Positions 54,483 to 63,559 of a DNA stretch of 64,000 bases are shown in pieces. The notes beneath the pieces are model-generated. The model ran no database searches and had not been told where the DNA came from. It saw only the letters and a list, made by a program, of their open reading frames with translations. The stretch spans positions 1,054,001 to 1,118,000 of the forward strand of contig NZ_CP009755.1 in assembly GCF_000772085.1 (NCBI RefSeq). Reading direction: 5' to 3'. Position 1 is the stretch's first letter. Each line of letters starts with the position of its first letter. Source of the DNA: Curtobacterium sp. MR_MD2014 (GTDB lineage Bacteria > Actinomycetota > Actinomycetes > Actinomycetales > Microbacteriaceae). The position numbers and the translations under genes are program-made.

Positions 54483-56609
54483 TTGGCTCGATCAGGCACC
54501 CGGCGAGCAGCCGGCGGGACGCGGACCGCGTCGCGCCGTACCCGCCCGCTGGACAACGACGGCGTCATCCCGGTGCTCGCCCGCGCGGTGCGCGAGGTGG
54601 AGGCGGCGGCGCAGCGCGGACCGCTGAAGGCGTCCAACCGGTCGAAGTTCCAGGCGGTCGCGCTGCTGATGCGCGAGGAGCGCGCACGGGTCAAGGCCGA
54701 CCCGGAGCTCACCGACGCGCAGCGCGCCGAGCAGCTCAAGCGTCTCGACGGTGTCGCCACGATCCTGGCGAAGACCGCCGCGCGGGACACCAGCGTGATC
54801 CAGCTGCTGACCGAGGAGGCCTCGGTGAGCGAGGCGACCCGCACGGTCAAGCGCGACATGATGATCGCCGGCGGCATGGAGCTGCAGCCCGAGGACCTCG
54901 TCATCGCGGCCGAGCCGTCCCCGGTGGTCGACGCCCCGGTGCGCTCGGTCGTGCCGCAGGCGGTCGTGCAGCGCCAGCTGGCCAACCCCTTCTTGGCGCC
55001 CGACTTCGCCCTCGCCGACCAGCCCGTCGCCCACCCGCGTCGCCTGGCGAACTGGGAGCTGTTCGGTCCGCTGTTCAAGTCGTTCGAGTACGGCGCCGGC
55101 GGTGGCGCGGCGTCGATGCCGTTGCCGGAGCCGACCTCGCTGCACTCGCGGTCCGGCACCACGCTGATGAAGCACCAGGCCGAGCTCGTCGCCGCCGCGG
55201 CGCAGGGACACCGCACGTTCCTGCTCGCGGACGAGCCCGGCCTCGGCAAGACCGCGCAGTCGCTGCTCGCCGCCGACGCCGCGAACGCCTTCCCGCTGCT
55301 CGTGGTCGTGCCCAACGTCGTGAAGACCAACTGGGCACGCGAGGCCGAGCGCTGGGTGCCGAACCGCACCGCCACCGTCATCCACGGCGACGGGGACGAC
55401 CTGGACGGCTTCGCCGACATCGTCATCGTGAACTACGAGATCCTCGACCGGCACGCCGGCTGGCTCGGGGCCTTCGGCTTCAAGGGCATGGTCGTCGACG
55501 AGGCCCACTTCATCAAGAACAAGGAGTCGCAGCGCTCCCGGTTCGTGCTGCAGCTCGCCGAGCAGATCCGTGCGCGGGTGTCGTCGCCGCTGTTCCTGGC
55601 GCTGACCGGTACCCCGCTGATCAACTCGGTCGAGGACTTCCGCACCATCTGGGAGTTCCTCGGCTGGATCGACGACAAGAAGCCCCGCGCGACGCTCATG
55701 AACGAGCTCGAGGACATCGGGCTCACCCCGGCGGACCCCGGCTTCTTCGTCGAGGCCCGCAAGGCCGTCATCGACCAGGGCATCGTCCGCCGCCGCAAGG
55801 TCGACGTCGCCGCCGACATCCCCGCGCGACGGATCGCCGACATCCCGGTCGAGCTCGACGGCGACGAGGGCCGCTCCATCCGCGACGCCGAGCGCGAGCT
55901 CACCGCGAAGCTGGTCCGTCGGTACCACCAGGCGCTCGATGCCCGCACCGGGCAGGACCCGGTCGTCGGCATCGACCACAAGCTCGTCCGCCAGGTCGCG
56001 CGGTGGGAGCTCGAGGACCAGGACGCCTCCTCGACCGGCGAGAACGTGTTCTCGATGGTGCGGCGGATCGGTCGTGCCAAGGCGCAGCTCGCGGCGGACT
56101 ACGCGGCGCAGCTCGCCTCGAACGTCGGCAAGGTCGTCTTCTTCGCCAAGCACCTCGACGTGATGGACCAGGCCGAGGAGGTCTTCGCCCGTCGGCACCT
56201 CAAGACCGCCACCGTCCGCGGCGACCAGACGCCCGCACAGCGCACGGCCGAGATCGATGCGTTCGTGAACGACCCCGACGTCGCCGTCATCGTGTGCTCG
56301 CTCACCGCCGCCGGCGTCGGCCTGAACCTGCAGGTGTCGTCGAACGTCGTGCTCGCCGAACTGTCGTGGACCTCGGCGGAGCAGACGCAGGCGATCGACC
56401 GCGTGCACCGCATCGGACAGGAAGAGCCCGTCACCGCGTGGCGGATCATCGCGGCGCAGACGATCGACACCAAGATCGCCGAGCTCATCGACTCGAAGGC
56501 GTCCCTGGCCGCCCGCGCGCTCGACGGGTCGGACGAGGAGATCGCCGACTCGGGCGACATCCAGCTCGACGCGATGGTGGCGCTGCTGACGGAGGCGCTC
56601 GGGGGCTGA
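54483..56609 (+). CDS. SNF2-family DEAD/DEAH helicase-like ATPase
   Basis: 708 residues from TTG 54483, right after AGGAGGAG. An N-terminal basic and helical part of about 200 residues precedes motor lobe 1 with Walker A DEPGLGKTAQ near 252 and DEAH at 339 (VDEAHFIKNK). Lobe 2 has VVFFAKHLDVMDQAEEVF, GVGLNLQ and the arginine motif QAIDRVHRIGQ near 636. This is the HepA/SMARCAL1-like layout, motors that remodel DNA or move protein complexes rather than unwind. Its exact role is unknown. It has a long leader and no operon partner. Confidence 0.9.
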   Translation: MARSGTRRAAGGTRTASRRTRPLDNDGVIPVLARAVREVEAAAQRGPLKASNRSKFQAVALLMREERARVKADPELTDAQRAEQLKRLDGVATILAKTAARDTSVIQLLTEEASVSEATRTVKRDMMIAGGMELQPEDLVIAAEPSPVVDAPVRSVVPQAVVQRQLANPFLAPDFALADQPVAHPRRLANWELFGPLFKSFEYGAGGGAASMPLPEPTSLHSRSGTTLMKHQAELVAAAAQGHRTFLLADEPGLGKTAQSLLAADAANAFPLLVVVPNVVKTNWAREAERWVPNRTATVIHGDGDDLDGFADIVIVNYEILDRHAGWLGAFGFKGMVVDEAHFIKNKESQRSRFVLQLAEQIRARVSSPLFLALTGTPLINSVEDFRTIWEFLGWIDDKKPRATLMNELEDIGLTPADPGFFVEARKAVIDQGIVRRRKVDVAADIPARRIADIPVELDGDEGRSIRDAERELTAKLVRRYHQALDARTGQDPVVGIDHKLVRQVARWELEDQDASSTGENVFSMVRRIGRAKAQLAADYAAQLASNVGKVVFFAKHLDVMDQAEEVFARRHLKTATVRGDQTPAQRTAEIDAFVNDPDVAVIVCSLTAAGVGLNLQVSSNVVLAELSWTSAEQTQAIDRVHRIGQEEPVTAWRIIAAQTIDTKIAELIDSKASLAARALDGSDEEIADSGDIQLDAMVALLTEALGG

Positions 56610-56737
56610 GCGCCGGGTGCGCTCGGTCGCTCGCGGAGTCGGCGACGGCGGCCGCCGCCCGGTGCCGGCTCCGGCGCCGGCCGCCGGCTCCGGCGCCCGG
56701 CGCCGGATCCGGTCGCGTTGCGGCACGACGTGCTTCC

Positions 56738-56797
56738 GCACAACGAGAAGCGGCTCGAACCACGCAAACGCGTGGTTCGAGCCGCTTCTCGTTGTGC
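56738..56797. terminator. Family B long hairpin at a convergent junction
   Basis: Perfect 28-bp arms, GCACAACGAGAAGCGGCTCG onward, around AAAC. The base before it, CGACGTGCTTCCG (56726-56738), equals part of the right arm of the hairpin at 3997, so it combines two related units. It separates the helicase (+) from mycoredoxin (-). Confidence 0.75.
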
Positions 56798-56819
56798 AGC
56801 GCGCCGGCGGCGCCTCGCG

Positions 56820-57092
56820 TCAGACGCGCGACTGCACCTCGGCCAGGGACGGGTTCGTCGCGGTGCTGCCGTCCGGGAAGACCAGCGTCGGCACGGTCTG
56901 GTTGCCGCCGTTGACCTCGGCGACGAGCTCCGCGGTGCCGGGGGTCTGCTCGATGTCGACCTCGCGGAACGGCACGCCTGCCTTCGACATCTGGTTCTTC
57001 AGCCGGGCGCAGTAGCCGCACCAGCTCGTCGTGAACATCGTGACGCCGCCGGCCTCGGGCACGAACGCGTCGCGGGTGACTGTCTCGCTCAT
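56820..57092 (-). CDS. mrx1: Mycoredoxin (glutaredoxin-like)
   Basis: 90 residues. The active site CGYC is at Cys25-Cys28 (TMFTTSWCGYCARLKNQM), and TVPTLVFPDGSTATNPS holds the cis-Pro. CGYC with a short 80-90 residue fold matches mycoredoxin-1, which uses mycothiol to reduce mixed disulfides in the cytoplasm. On its strand TAGCCT is 6 nt before the ATG, consistent with a leaderless start. It is divergent from the CYTH-CHAD gene. Confidence 0.93.
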   Translation of the reverse strand: MSETVTRDAFVPEAGGVTMFTTSWCGYCARLKNQMSKAGVPFREVDIEQTPGTAELVAEVNGGNQTVPTLVFPDGSTATNPSLAEVQSRV

Positions 57093-57098
57093 GTGCCC

Positions 57099-57104
57099 AG
57101 GCTA
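57099..57104 (-). promoter_or_regulatory. -10 element of mycoredoxin (leaderless)
   Basis: TAGCCT on the minus strand, 6 nt before the ATG at 57092. Confidence 0.45.
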
Positions 57105-57139
57105 ACCCCGCCGGTTCGGGGAACCCCGGTGACCCCTGG

Positions 57140-57145
57140 TAGACA
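57140..57145 (+). promoter_or_regulatory. -10 element of the CYTH-CHAD gene (leaderless)
   Basis: TAGACA, 7 nt before GTG 57153. Confidence 0.45.
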
Positions 57146-57152
57146 GGACCGC

Positions 57153-58685
57153 GTGACGGACACCCACCTCGAGATCGAGCGTACGTACGACATGCCCGAG
57201 GGCGACGACCTGCCGGACCTCATCGGCGTCGGCAGCATCGCCCGGACGGAGCGCCAGGAGCCGTTCGGCCTCGACGCCACCTACTGGGACACCGAGCGGT
57301 ACGACCTCGTCGCCTCGCGGGTGACCGTCCGCCGACGGACGGGTGGCCCGGACGCGGGATGGCACATCAAGCGCGCCGCGTCGGACACCGTCCGGCACGA
57401 GCAGCACTTCGCCCTGACGGACGATCCCGACACCGTGCCCGACGAGGTCCTGGCCGCGCTGTTCGCCGAGCGCCGGGGCCGCGGCCTGCGCCCCGTCGTC
57501 CGCATCACCACCACGCGGGCGGTCGTGCGGTTGCTCGACGAGGACGACGACCAGGTCGCCGAACTCGCCGACGACCGCGTGGTCGCCCAGCGCCTCGACG
57601 ACCACGCGCCCGCGACCCCGCGCACCTGGCGTGAGGTCGAGGTCGAGGTCGCCGAGGGCGTCGACGAACAGGTGGCGCACGAGCTCTTCGCGGCACTCGA
57701 CGGTCGCTTCGCCGACATCGACGCGCACCCCGCGGCGGTCACCTCGAAGCTCGCCCGCGGCCTGGAGGGCGCGCCCGCCGCCCGGCTCCGCACGGCGGAG
57801 AAGCCGGAGAAGCACACCGCGGCGCGGGCACTGACGAAGCGCCTGCGCAAGCTGCGATCGACCCTGCTCGCCCTCGAAGGACAGCTGCGCGCCGGGGCGG
57901 AGACGGACCTCCGTGAGACGGCGAGGACCTCCCTCGACATCGCCGCCGTGCTCGGCTCGTACCGTCCTGCGTTCCCGGCGACCCCGGCGACCGACCGAGC
58001 AGCCGAGGCCGCGGACGCCCTCGCCGCCGTGACGGCGCGCGCTGCGCTGGCCGACTACCTCGTGGAGCGTCTGCCCCACGCATCGACGCCGGCACAGGAC
58101 CTGCTCGTCGACGCGATGACCCGGGAGCGGGTGCTCGCCGCCACCCGCGAGCGCCGTGCTGTCGCGGTCGGCGAGGTCACGGCCTTCCTGCACTCCGAGC
58201 GCTACCTCGAACTCCTCGACGCCCTCGACGACGCCGTCGAGCGTCCGGCGCCGACGGCGTGGGCGCTCCGGTCGCCGAAGCACGTCGCTCAGGACGTCTC
58301 GGCGGTCGAGAAGCCACGCGTCCGTGACCTGGTCCGGAACGCGGTCGGGGACGACGACGAGAGCGTCGGCCCTGTCGACCGTGAAGCCGCCGACCGTGCG
58401 GCGACCGAGACCGCCTGGCGCGCTGCGACCCGCGCCCGGGCGGCGATGGACGTGCTCGGGGACGACGCCTTCCCGCACGCGCTGTGGAAGCGCATCGGGG
58501 ACGCCGCGGACGTGCTGACCGAGCGGGTGCGCTCCCTGCACGCCCTCGACGTGCTCCGGGTGCACTCCGGCATCGCCGAGCGTGGTGGTGAGGGGACGTT
58601 CGGGTACGGCGTGCTCGCGGGGGACCGCGTGCGGCTCGCCGAGGACTCGTACGACCAGGCCGTGCAGGCACTCAACCGCGTCTGA
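57153..58685 (+). CDS. CYTH and CHAD domain protein (polyphosphate/triphosphate associated)
   Basis: 510 residues from GTG 57153. The CYTH domain begins LEIERTYDM (the ExExK motif here as E-I-E-R-T, with the Lys replaced by Thr), then VTVRRRTGGPDAGWHIKR and TWREVEVEV. The CHAD domain (about 215-505) has alpha-helical His/Lys-rich repeats: RALTKRLRKLRSTLLALEGQ and VRDLVRNAV. CYTH domains bind or hydrolyse triphosphates and CHAD domains bind polyphosphate. The change in the CYTH motif leaves activity open. It is divergent from mycoredoxin. Confidence 0.92.
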   Translation: MTDTHLEIERTYDMPEGDDLPDLIGVGSIARTERQEPFGLDATYWDTERYDLVASRVTVRRRTGGPDAGWHIKRAASDTVRHEQHFALTDDPDTVPDEVLAALFAERRGRGLRPVVRITTTRAVVRLLDEDDDQVAELADDRVVAQRLDDHAPATPRTWREVEVEVAEGVDEQVAHELFAALDGRFADIDAHPAAVTSKLARGLEGAPAARLRTAEKPEKHTAARALTKRLRKLRSTLLALEGQLRAGAETDLRETARTSLDIAAVLGSYRPAFPATPATDRAAEAADALAAVTARAALADYLVERLPHASTPAQDLLVDAMTRERVLAATRERRAVAVGEVTAFLHSERYLELLDALDDAVERPAPTAWALRSPKHVAQDVSAVEKPRVRDLVRNAVGDDDESVGPVDREAADRAATETAWRAATRARAAMDVLGDDAFPHALWKRIGDAADVLTERVRSLHALDVLRVHSGIAERGGEGTFGYGVLAGDRVRLAEDSYDQAVQALNRV

Positions 58686-58714
58686 CGCGGCTCGGCGCGC
58701 TGCGTCGCGCAGCA

Positions 58715-58773
58715 TTCCGTGGGAGCGACAGGACTCCACCGAACTCCGGTGGAGTCCTGTTGCTCCCGCGGGA
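58715..58773. terminator. Long hairpin between CYTH-CHAD and oligopeptidase B genes
   Basis: GGGAGCGACAGGACTCCACC (58721-58740) pairs with 58748-58767 with one G.T, 7-nt loop; outer bases extend it to 26 pairs. It is not related in sequence to families A or B. Confidence 0.75.
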
Positions 58774-58792
58774 CGATCGGCAGCGGCGGCGC

Positions 58793-60967
58793 TCAGCCGG
58801 CGGCGATCGGCTCCGCTGAGGCCGCCGCGGGGTTCACGTCGGCCAGGCCGAGCACCTCGAGCAACCAGGCGAGCTCGAACGCGCGCTCGCGCCACGAGTC
58901 GTACCGGCCGCTCACGCCGCCGTGCCCCGCGGCCATCTCGGTCTTCAGCAGGACCGGCGCCCCGACCTCGCGCAGCTTCGCGGTCCACTTCGCCGGTTCG
59001 ACGTAGAGCACACGGGTGTCGTTGATCGACGTCACGGCGAGGATCCGTGGGTACTGCACGTCGTCGCGCACGTTCTCGTAGGGCGAGTACTCGCTCATGT
59101 ACCGGTAGACCTCGGCATCGTGCAGCGGGTCGCCCCACTCGTCCCACTCGATCACCGTGAGCGGCAGGTCCGGGTCGAGGATGCTCGTGAGCGCGTCGAC
59201 GAACGGGACGGCGGCCAGGATGCCGGCGAAGCGCTCCGGCGCCAGGTTCGCGACGGCGCCCATGAGCAGGCCACCGGCGCTGCCGCCCTCGGCGACGAGA
59301 CGGTCGGCGCTCGTCCGACCGCTCTCGATCAGGTGCTCGGCGACCGCGACGAAGTCGGTGAACGTGTTCTTCTTCGTCAGCGTCTTGCCGTCCTCGTACC
59401 AGTGCCGCCCCATCTCGCCGCCGCCCCGCACGTGGGCGACCGCGAAGACGACGCCGCGGTCGAGCAGGGACAGGCGCATGACGCTGAAGCCCGGGTCGAT
59501 GGAGTGCTCGTAGGAGCCGTACCCGTAGAGGTGCAGCGGTGCCGGGCCGTCGGCGTCCACCGCGTCGCGGCGCCAGACGAGCGAGATCGGCACCTGCGTG
59601 CCGTCCGGGGCCGTCGCCCAGTCACGCTCCTGCACGTAGTCGGCCGGGTCGTAGCCGCCGAGGACCGGCTGTCGCTTGAGCACCGTGACCTCGCCGGTCG
59701 CCAGGTCGAGGTCGCTGACCTCGGACGGGGTGACGAACGACGTGTACCCGATGCGCAGGGTCGGCTGCTCCCACTCGGGGTTGCCGCCGAGCCCTGCCGA
59801 GAAGAGCGCCTCGTCGAAGGGGACCTCGTGCGCGTCGCCGTAGCCGTCGCCCTCGATCGGGATGACGGCGACGCGGGGGAGCGCCTCGGCCCGGTACTCG
59901 AGCGCCAGGTGCCCGGCGAAGGCGTCGACGGACTCGATGCGGCGCTCGGTGTGGTGCGCGACGACGACGCGGCGGTCGTGCTCCGAGGTGGGGTCGTCGG
60001 CGGGGACGTCGACGAGTTCGAAGTTCTCGGCGCCGTCGTTGTGCAGCACCAGGAAGCGGTCGCTCCCGCCGACGATGGCGTGCTCGATCTCGTACTCGAC
60101 CCCCTCGCGCCGCGGCCACACGACCCGGAACTCGCCGGTCGGGTCGGCGGCGTCGAGCACCAGTGCCTCGGACGTGATCTTGGAGCCGAGCTCGATGACG
60201 ATGTACTGCGACGAGCGGGTCACGCCGACGCCGACCCAGTAGCGGTCGTCGGACTCCTCGAACACGACGACGTCGTCGCCGGTGGCGCTGCCGACGGTGT
60301 GCCGCCAGATGCGGTCCGGACGCCAGGACTCGTCGACGGTCGGGTAGAACACGTAGCGCCCGGACGGGTCGAAGGTCGCGCCGGAGCCGGTGTCCGGGAT
60401 CTCGTCGCCGAGGTCGGTGCCCGTCGTGAGGTCGCGCACGTGCAGCGTGTAGCGCTCGTCGCCCTCGACGTCGACGCCGTAGAGGAGACGGGTCCCGTCG
60501 TCGCTGATGTCGTAGCTGCCGAGCGAGAAGAAGTCGTGCCCCTCGGCCAGGGCGTTGCCGTCGAGGACGACCTGCTCCCCGGGCAGGGCCGTCGCACCCT
60601 CGTCGACCGCGGGCGGCGTCCAGTCGTCCGGGCCGGTGATCGGTGCGCGGCAGTGCACGCCGTACTGGCTGCCCTCGGCCGTCCGCGTGAAGTACCACCA
60701 GTCGCCCATGCGCACCGGGACGGAGAGGTCCGTCTCCTGCACGCGGTTCTTGACCTCGGCGAAGATGCGGTCGCGGAGGCCGGTCAGGTGCTCGGTCTGT
60801 GCCTCGGTCCAGGCGTTCTCGGCCTCGAGGTGGGCGAGGGTCTCCGGTGACTCCTTGTCCCGCATCCACTCGTAGTCGTCGACGAACTCGATGCCGTGGT
60901 GGGTCCGCGTGACGGGCCGCTTCGCGGCGGTCGGCGGGGTGGCCTGGGCGTGCTCACTGCTCACCAC
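58793..60967 (-). CDS. ptrB: Oligopeptidase B-type serine peptidase (S9 family)
   Basis: 724 residues. A beta-propeller (about 70-430) covers the C-terminal alpha/beta hydrolase. The catalytic triad is Ser563 (GGSAGG), Asp650 (TSINDTRV) and His682 (AGHGG). HVRGGGEMGRHWYEDGK and PFVDALTSILDP are typical of oligopeptidase B, which cuts short peptides after basic residues. The start is GTG 60967 or the next codon GTG 60964; the latter overlaps the fic stop as GTGA. It is cytoplasmic, as no signal peptide is seen. It is translated from the same mRNA as the Fic protein upstream. Confidence 0.94.
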   Translation of the reverse strand: MVSSEHAQATPPTAAKRPVTRTHHGIEFVDDYEWMRDKESPETLAHLEAENAWTEAQTEHLTGLRDRIFAEVKNRVQETDLSVPVRMGDWWYFTRTAEGSQYGVHCRAPITGPDDWTPPAVDEGATALPGEQVVLDGNALAEGHDFFSLGSYDISDDGTRLLYGVDVEGDERYTLHVRDLTTGTDLGDEIPDTGSGATFDPSGRYVFYPTVDESWRPDRIWRHTVGSATGDDVVVFEESDDRYWVGVGVTRSSQYIVIELGSKITSEALVLDAADPTGEFRVVWPRREGVEYEIEHAIVGGSDRFLVLHNDGAENFELVDVPADDPTSEHDRRVVVAHHTERRIESVDAFAGHLALEYRAEALPRVAVIPIEGDGYGDAHEVPFDEALFSAGLGGNPEWEQPTLRIGYTSFVTPSEVSDLDLATGEVTVLKRQPVLGGYDPADYVQERDWATAPDGTQVPISLVWRRDAVDADGPAPLHLYGYGSYEHSIDPGFSVMRLSLLDRGVVFAVAHVRGGGEMGRHWYEDGKTLTKKNTFTDFVAVAEHLIESGRTSADRLVAEGGSAGGLLMGAVANLAPERFAGILAAVPFVDALTSILDPDLPLTVIEWDEWGDPLHDAEVYRYMSEYSPYENVRDDVQYPRILAVTSINDTRVLYVEPAKWTAKLREVGAPVLLKTEMAAGHGGVSGRYDSWRERAFELAWLLEVLGLADVNPAAASAEPIAAG

Positions 60968-62193
60968 GCCACCCTATGCGCCCGGGCCTCGACACCTGCT
61001 CGAACGCGCTCGGCGAAGGCGTCGAGTTCGGCCGCCACCGCGGGCGCGATCCACGCACGGCGACGGCGACGGGCGGTCACCGGTCGGAGGACCCCGGCGC
61101 GGCACAGGTCGGTGACCGTCGTCTCGAGCAGCGTCTCGGCCGTCCCCGAGACGTCGCCCCGCGCGATCGCGCGGCGGAGGAGCTCCTCCGCGTGGTCCTC
61201 CGTCAGGACGGCGTCCTGGTCGAGCGCCCGCCCGAGCACCGCGTGCGGGCCGGCGGCGCAGGTCGTCGCCGCACGGTCCGCGGCGACCTCGTCGAGCAGC
61301 AGCCCCGTCACGAGCGCCTCGTCCGACCCCGCGCCCACGGCGATCGCGACGTCGCGCACCCACGCGTCGACGTGTCCCTCGCGGTACTGCGTCAGGTGCT
61401 GGAAGTACCGGGTGCGCTCGGCGACCAGGACGGACGAGACGGGTGGACTCGCGGTCCGCGTCGCACCCCGGTGCCGCAGGACCGCCGCGACGAGCGCGCG
61501 ACCGGTCCGTCCGTTGCCGTCGGTGAACGGGTGGATCGACTCGAACTGCGCGTGTGCGATCGCCGCCTGGGCCACGGGGTGCAGGTCGTCGCGCGCGAGG
61601 AACGCGAACAGGTCGGCCATGAGCGACGGGACGAACTCGGGCGGCGGTGGGACGTGGTCGGCGTCCCGTGGTGTGCGCCCGCCCCCGATCCAGTTCTGCA
61701 CGGTGCGGTAGCGACCCGCGTGCGGGCCGTCCACGGGGTCGCCGCGCAGCAGACCACGGTGGGCGTCGAGGAGCGCGGTCTCGTCGAGGTGTCCGGCTCC
61801 GGCTGCCCGCACCAGGCGCTCGAGGGCGTCCCCGGCCTGCACCATCACCGAGGCGCTCGTGTTCGCGCGCACGCCCACCAGCGCCCGGGCGACGTCCTCG
61901 GCCGTGGCGTCCTCGTGCTCGATGCGCGAGGTCGCGACCGCCTCGGTCCGGGTGAGCAGCCGGTGCAGGGGACCGGCTCCGCCGTCCTCGTCGAGCGCCC
62001 GGAGCGCCGTCAGGCTCCGGTCGAGCAGTGCAGCGGTCGCTCCGTCGGGCTCCCAGTGCGCGTCGGCGATGCACGGTGGGACCGAAGCGGTGACGGTCGC
62101 CGTCTGCCGGACGGTCCGGTCGCCGCGGGTGGCGCTGCGCCACGGCCGGACGACGGTGTCGTGGGCGGGCCAGGGTGGTCGGGGTCGGGACAC
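60961..62193 (-). CDS. Fic-family protein (putative AMP-transferase)
   Basis: 410 residues from GTG 62193, preceded by AGGAGG. The Fic motif HPFTDGNGRTGR starts at His221. An inhibitory-helix-like motif TSRIEHEDAT precedes it (about 88-97), so it looks like a self-inhibited class II Fic enzyme. A C-terminal winged-helix-like region ends the protein. Fic proteins transfer AMP or other groups to proteins. No antitoxin gene is adjacent. It is upstream of, and overlaps, the oligopeptidase gene; the joint expression is unusual. Confidence 0.93.
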   Translation of the reverse strand: MSRPRPPWPAHDTVVRPWRSATRGDRTVRQTATVTASVPPCIADAHWEPDGATAALLDRSLTALRALDEDGGAGPLHRLLTRTEAVATSRIEHEDATAEDVARALVGVRANTSASVMVQAGDALERLVRAAGAGHLDETALLDAHRGLLRGDPVDGPHAGRYRTVQNWIGGGRTPRDADHVPPPPEFVPSLMADLFAFLARDDLHPVAQAAIAHAQFESIHPFTDGNGRTGRALVAAVLRHRGATRTASPPVSSVLVAERTRYFQHLTQYREGHVDAWVRDVAIAVGAGSDEALVTGLLLDEVAADRAATTCAAGPHAVLGRALDQDAVLTEDHAEELLRRAIARGDVSGTAETLLETTVTDLCRAGVLRPVTARRRRRAWIAPAVAAELDAFAERVRAGVEARAHRVAW

Positions 62194-62291
62194 GGAGCCT
62201 CCTGCGTCGATCGTCGGTGTCGAGACGGTAGGACGGACGCGACCGCGGACGCCAGGGATCGGTATGTCGCGGGGACGACGGTGCTCCGCCG

Positions 62292-62297
62292 TACCGT
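62292..62297 (+). promoter_or_regulatory. -10 element of the amidohydrolase gene (leaderless)
   Basis: TACCGT, 6 nt before ATG 62304, no ribosome site. Confidence 0.45.
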
Positions 62298-62303
62298 GGT
62301 GGC

Positions 62304-63503
62304 ATGCGCAACTCGTTCGTCGTCACCGGGGCCCACGTCGTCCCCGTCACCGCTCCGCCCTTCGACGGGGGTGCCGTCGTCGTCGAGGACGGCCGCATCA
62401 CCGCCGTCGGCCCCGACGTGGCTCCGCCGCCCGGCCTCCCCGTCGTCGACGCCGCCGGCGCCTGGCTCGTCCCCGGGTTCGTCGAGTCGCACGGCCACGT
62501 CGGCATCCACGAGGAGGCGAACGGCTGGGCCGGCAACGACACCAACGAGATGACCGACCCGAACCAGGCTGCGGTGCGGGCGATCGACGCCGTGGACATC
62601 GACGACGAGGGGTTCCGCGACGCACTGTCCGGCGGCATCACGAGCATCGTCGTGAAGCCCGGCTCCGGCAACCCGATCGGCGGGCAGACCGTCGCGATCA
62701 AGACCTGGGGTGGTCGCACGATCGACGAGCAGCTCATCTCCGACGCCGTCAGCGTCAAGAGCGCCCTCGGCGAGAACCCGAAGCGCGTGTACGGCGACAA
62801 GGGGAGGACGCCGTCGACGCGCCTCGGCGTGGCGAAGGTCGTCCGTGAGGCGTTCGTCGCCGCGCAGGACTACCGCGCCGCCCGTGCGGCCGCCGCCGCG
62901 AAGGGGGAGCCGTTCACCCGCGACCTGACGAACGAGACGCTCGTCCGGGTGCTCGACGGCGAGCTCGCGTGGGACCAGCACGTCCACCGGCACGACGACC
63001 TCGCGACCGCGCTCCGCCTGGCCGACGAGTTCGGGTACCGGCTCGTCGTCAACCACGGCACCGAGGCGCACAAGATCGCCGACCTGCTCGCCGAGCGCGA
63101 CGTCCCGGTGATCTACGGCCCGCTGTTCACGAGCCGCTCGAAGGTCGAACTCCGCGACCGCGGCATCCCGAACGTCGTGGCGCTCGCCGCCGCCGGTGTC
63201 CGCGTGGCCATCACCACCGACGCCCCGGTCGTGCCGATCGCGATGCTGGTCGACCAGGCCACGGCGGCCGTCAAGGAGGGCCTGCCCTGGCAGACCGCGC
63301 TCGAGGCCCTCACCACCAACCCCGCAGCCTTCCTCGGCTTCGGGGACCGTGTCGGCCGCATCGCACCGGGCTTCGACGCCGACCTCGTCCTGTGGGACGG
63401 CGACCCGCTGGCCGCGACCAGCCGCGCGACGCGCGTCTGGATCGAGGGCACGTCCGTGTACGAGTGGGCCGACGGGACGGGCGTCACCACGCCGCGCTGG
63501 TGA
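62304..63503 (+). CDS. Amidohydrolase (imidazolonepropionase-like)
   Basis: 399 residues, a TIM-barrel metal hydrolase. The N-terminal small domain (VVEDGRITAVGPDVA) is followed by WLVPGFVESHGHVGIHEE with the HxH metal pair. A later His is in VVNHGTEAHKIADLL, and the metal Asp in AITTDAPVVPIAM. The ALTTNPAAFLGFGDRVGRIAPGFDADLVLWDGDPL end is standard. It hydrolyses a cyclic amide or related bond; the substrate is unknown. It probably has a leaderless mRNA. Confidence 0.9.
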   Translation: MRNSFVVTGAHVVPVTAPPFDGGAVVVEDGRITAVGPDVAPPPGLPVVDAAGAWLVPGFVESHGHVGIHEEANGWAGNDTNEMTDPNQAAVRAIDAVDIDDEGFRDALSGGITSIVVKPGSGNPIGGQTVAIKTWGGRTIDEQLISDAVSVKSALGENPKRVYGDKGRTPSTRLGVAKVVREAFVAAQDYRAARAAAAAKGEPFTRDLTNETLVRVLDGELAWDQHVHRHDDLATALRLADEFGYRLVVNHGTEAHKIADLLAERDVPVIYGPLFTSRSKVELRDRGIPNVVALAAAGVRVAITTDAPVVPIAMLVDQATAAVKEGLPWQTALEALTTNPAAFLGFGDRVGRIAPGFDADLVLWDGDPLAATSRATRVWIEGTSVYEWADGTGVTTPRW

Positions 63504-63510
63504 CCGGATG

Positions 63511-63555
63511 ACGGTCTGGAGGCTCGTGGCGGCCCCGCCACGGTCCTCCCGTCCG
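63511..63555. repeat. Family A palindrome, imperfect
   Basis: ACGGTCTGGAGGCTCGTGG faces CCGCCACGGTCCTCCCGTCC. It is closest to the copy at 6163 and lies right after the amidohydrolase stop. Confidence 0.6.
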
Positions 63556-63559
63556 CAAG

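Noticed and set aside
62130..62193. Shared N-terminus of the Fic protein and DUF4031 (WPAHDTV, 21 identical bases)
   Set aside because: The similarity stops on both sides, and PAHD-like starts occur in unrelated proteins. Chance or convergence is more likely than common origin.
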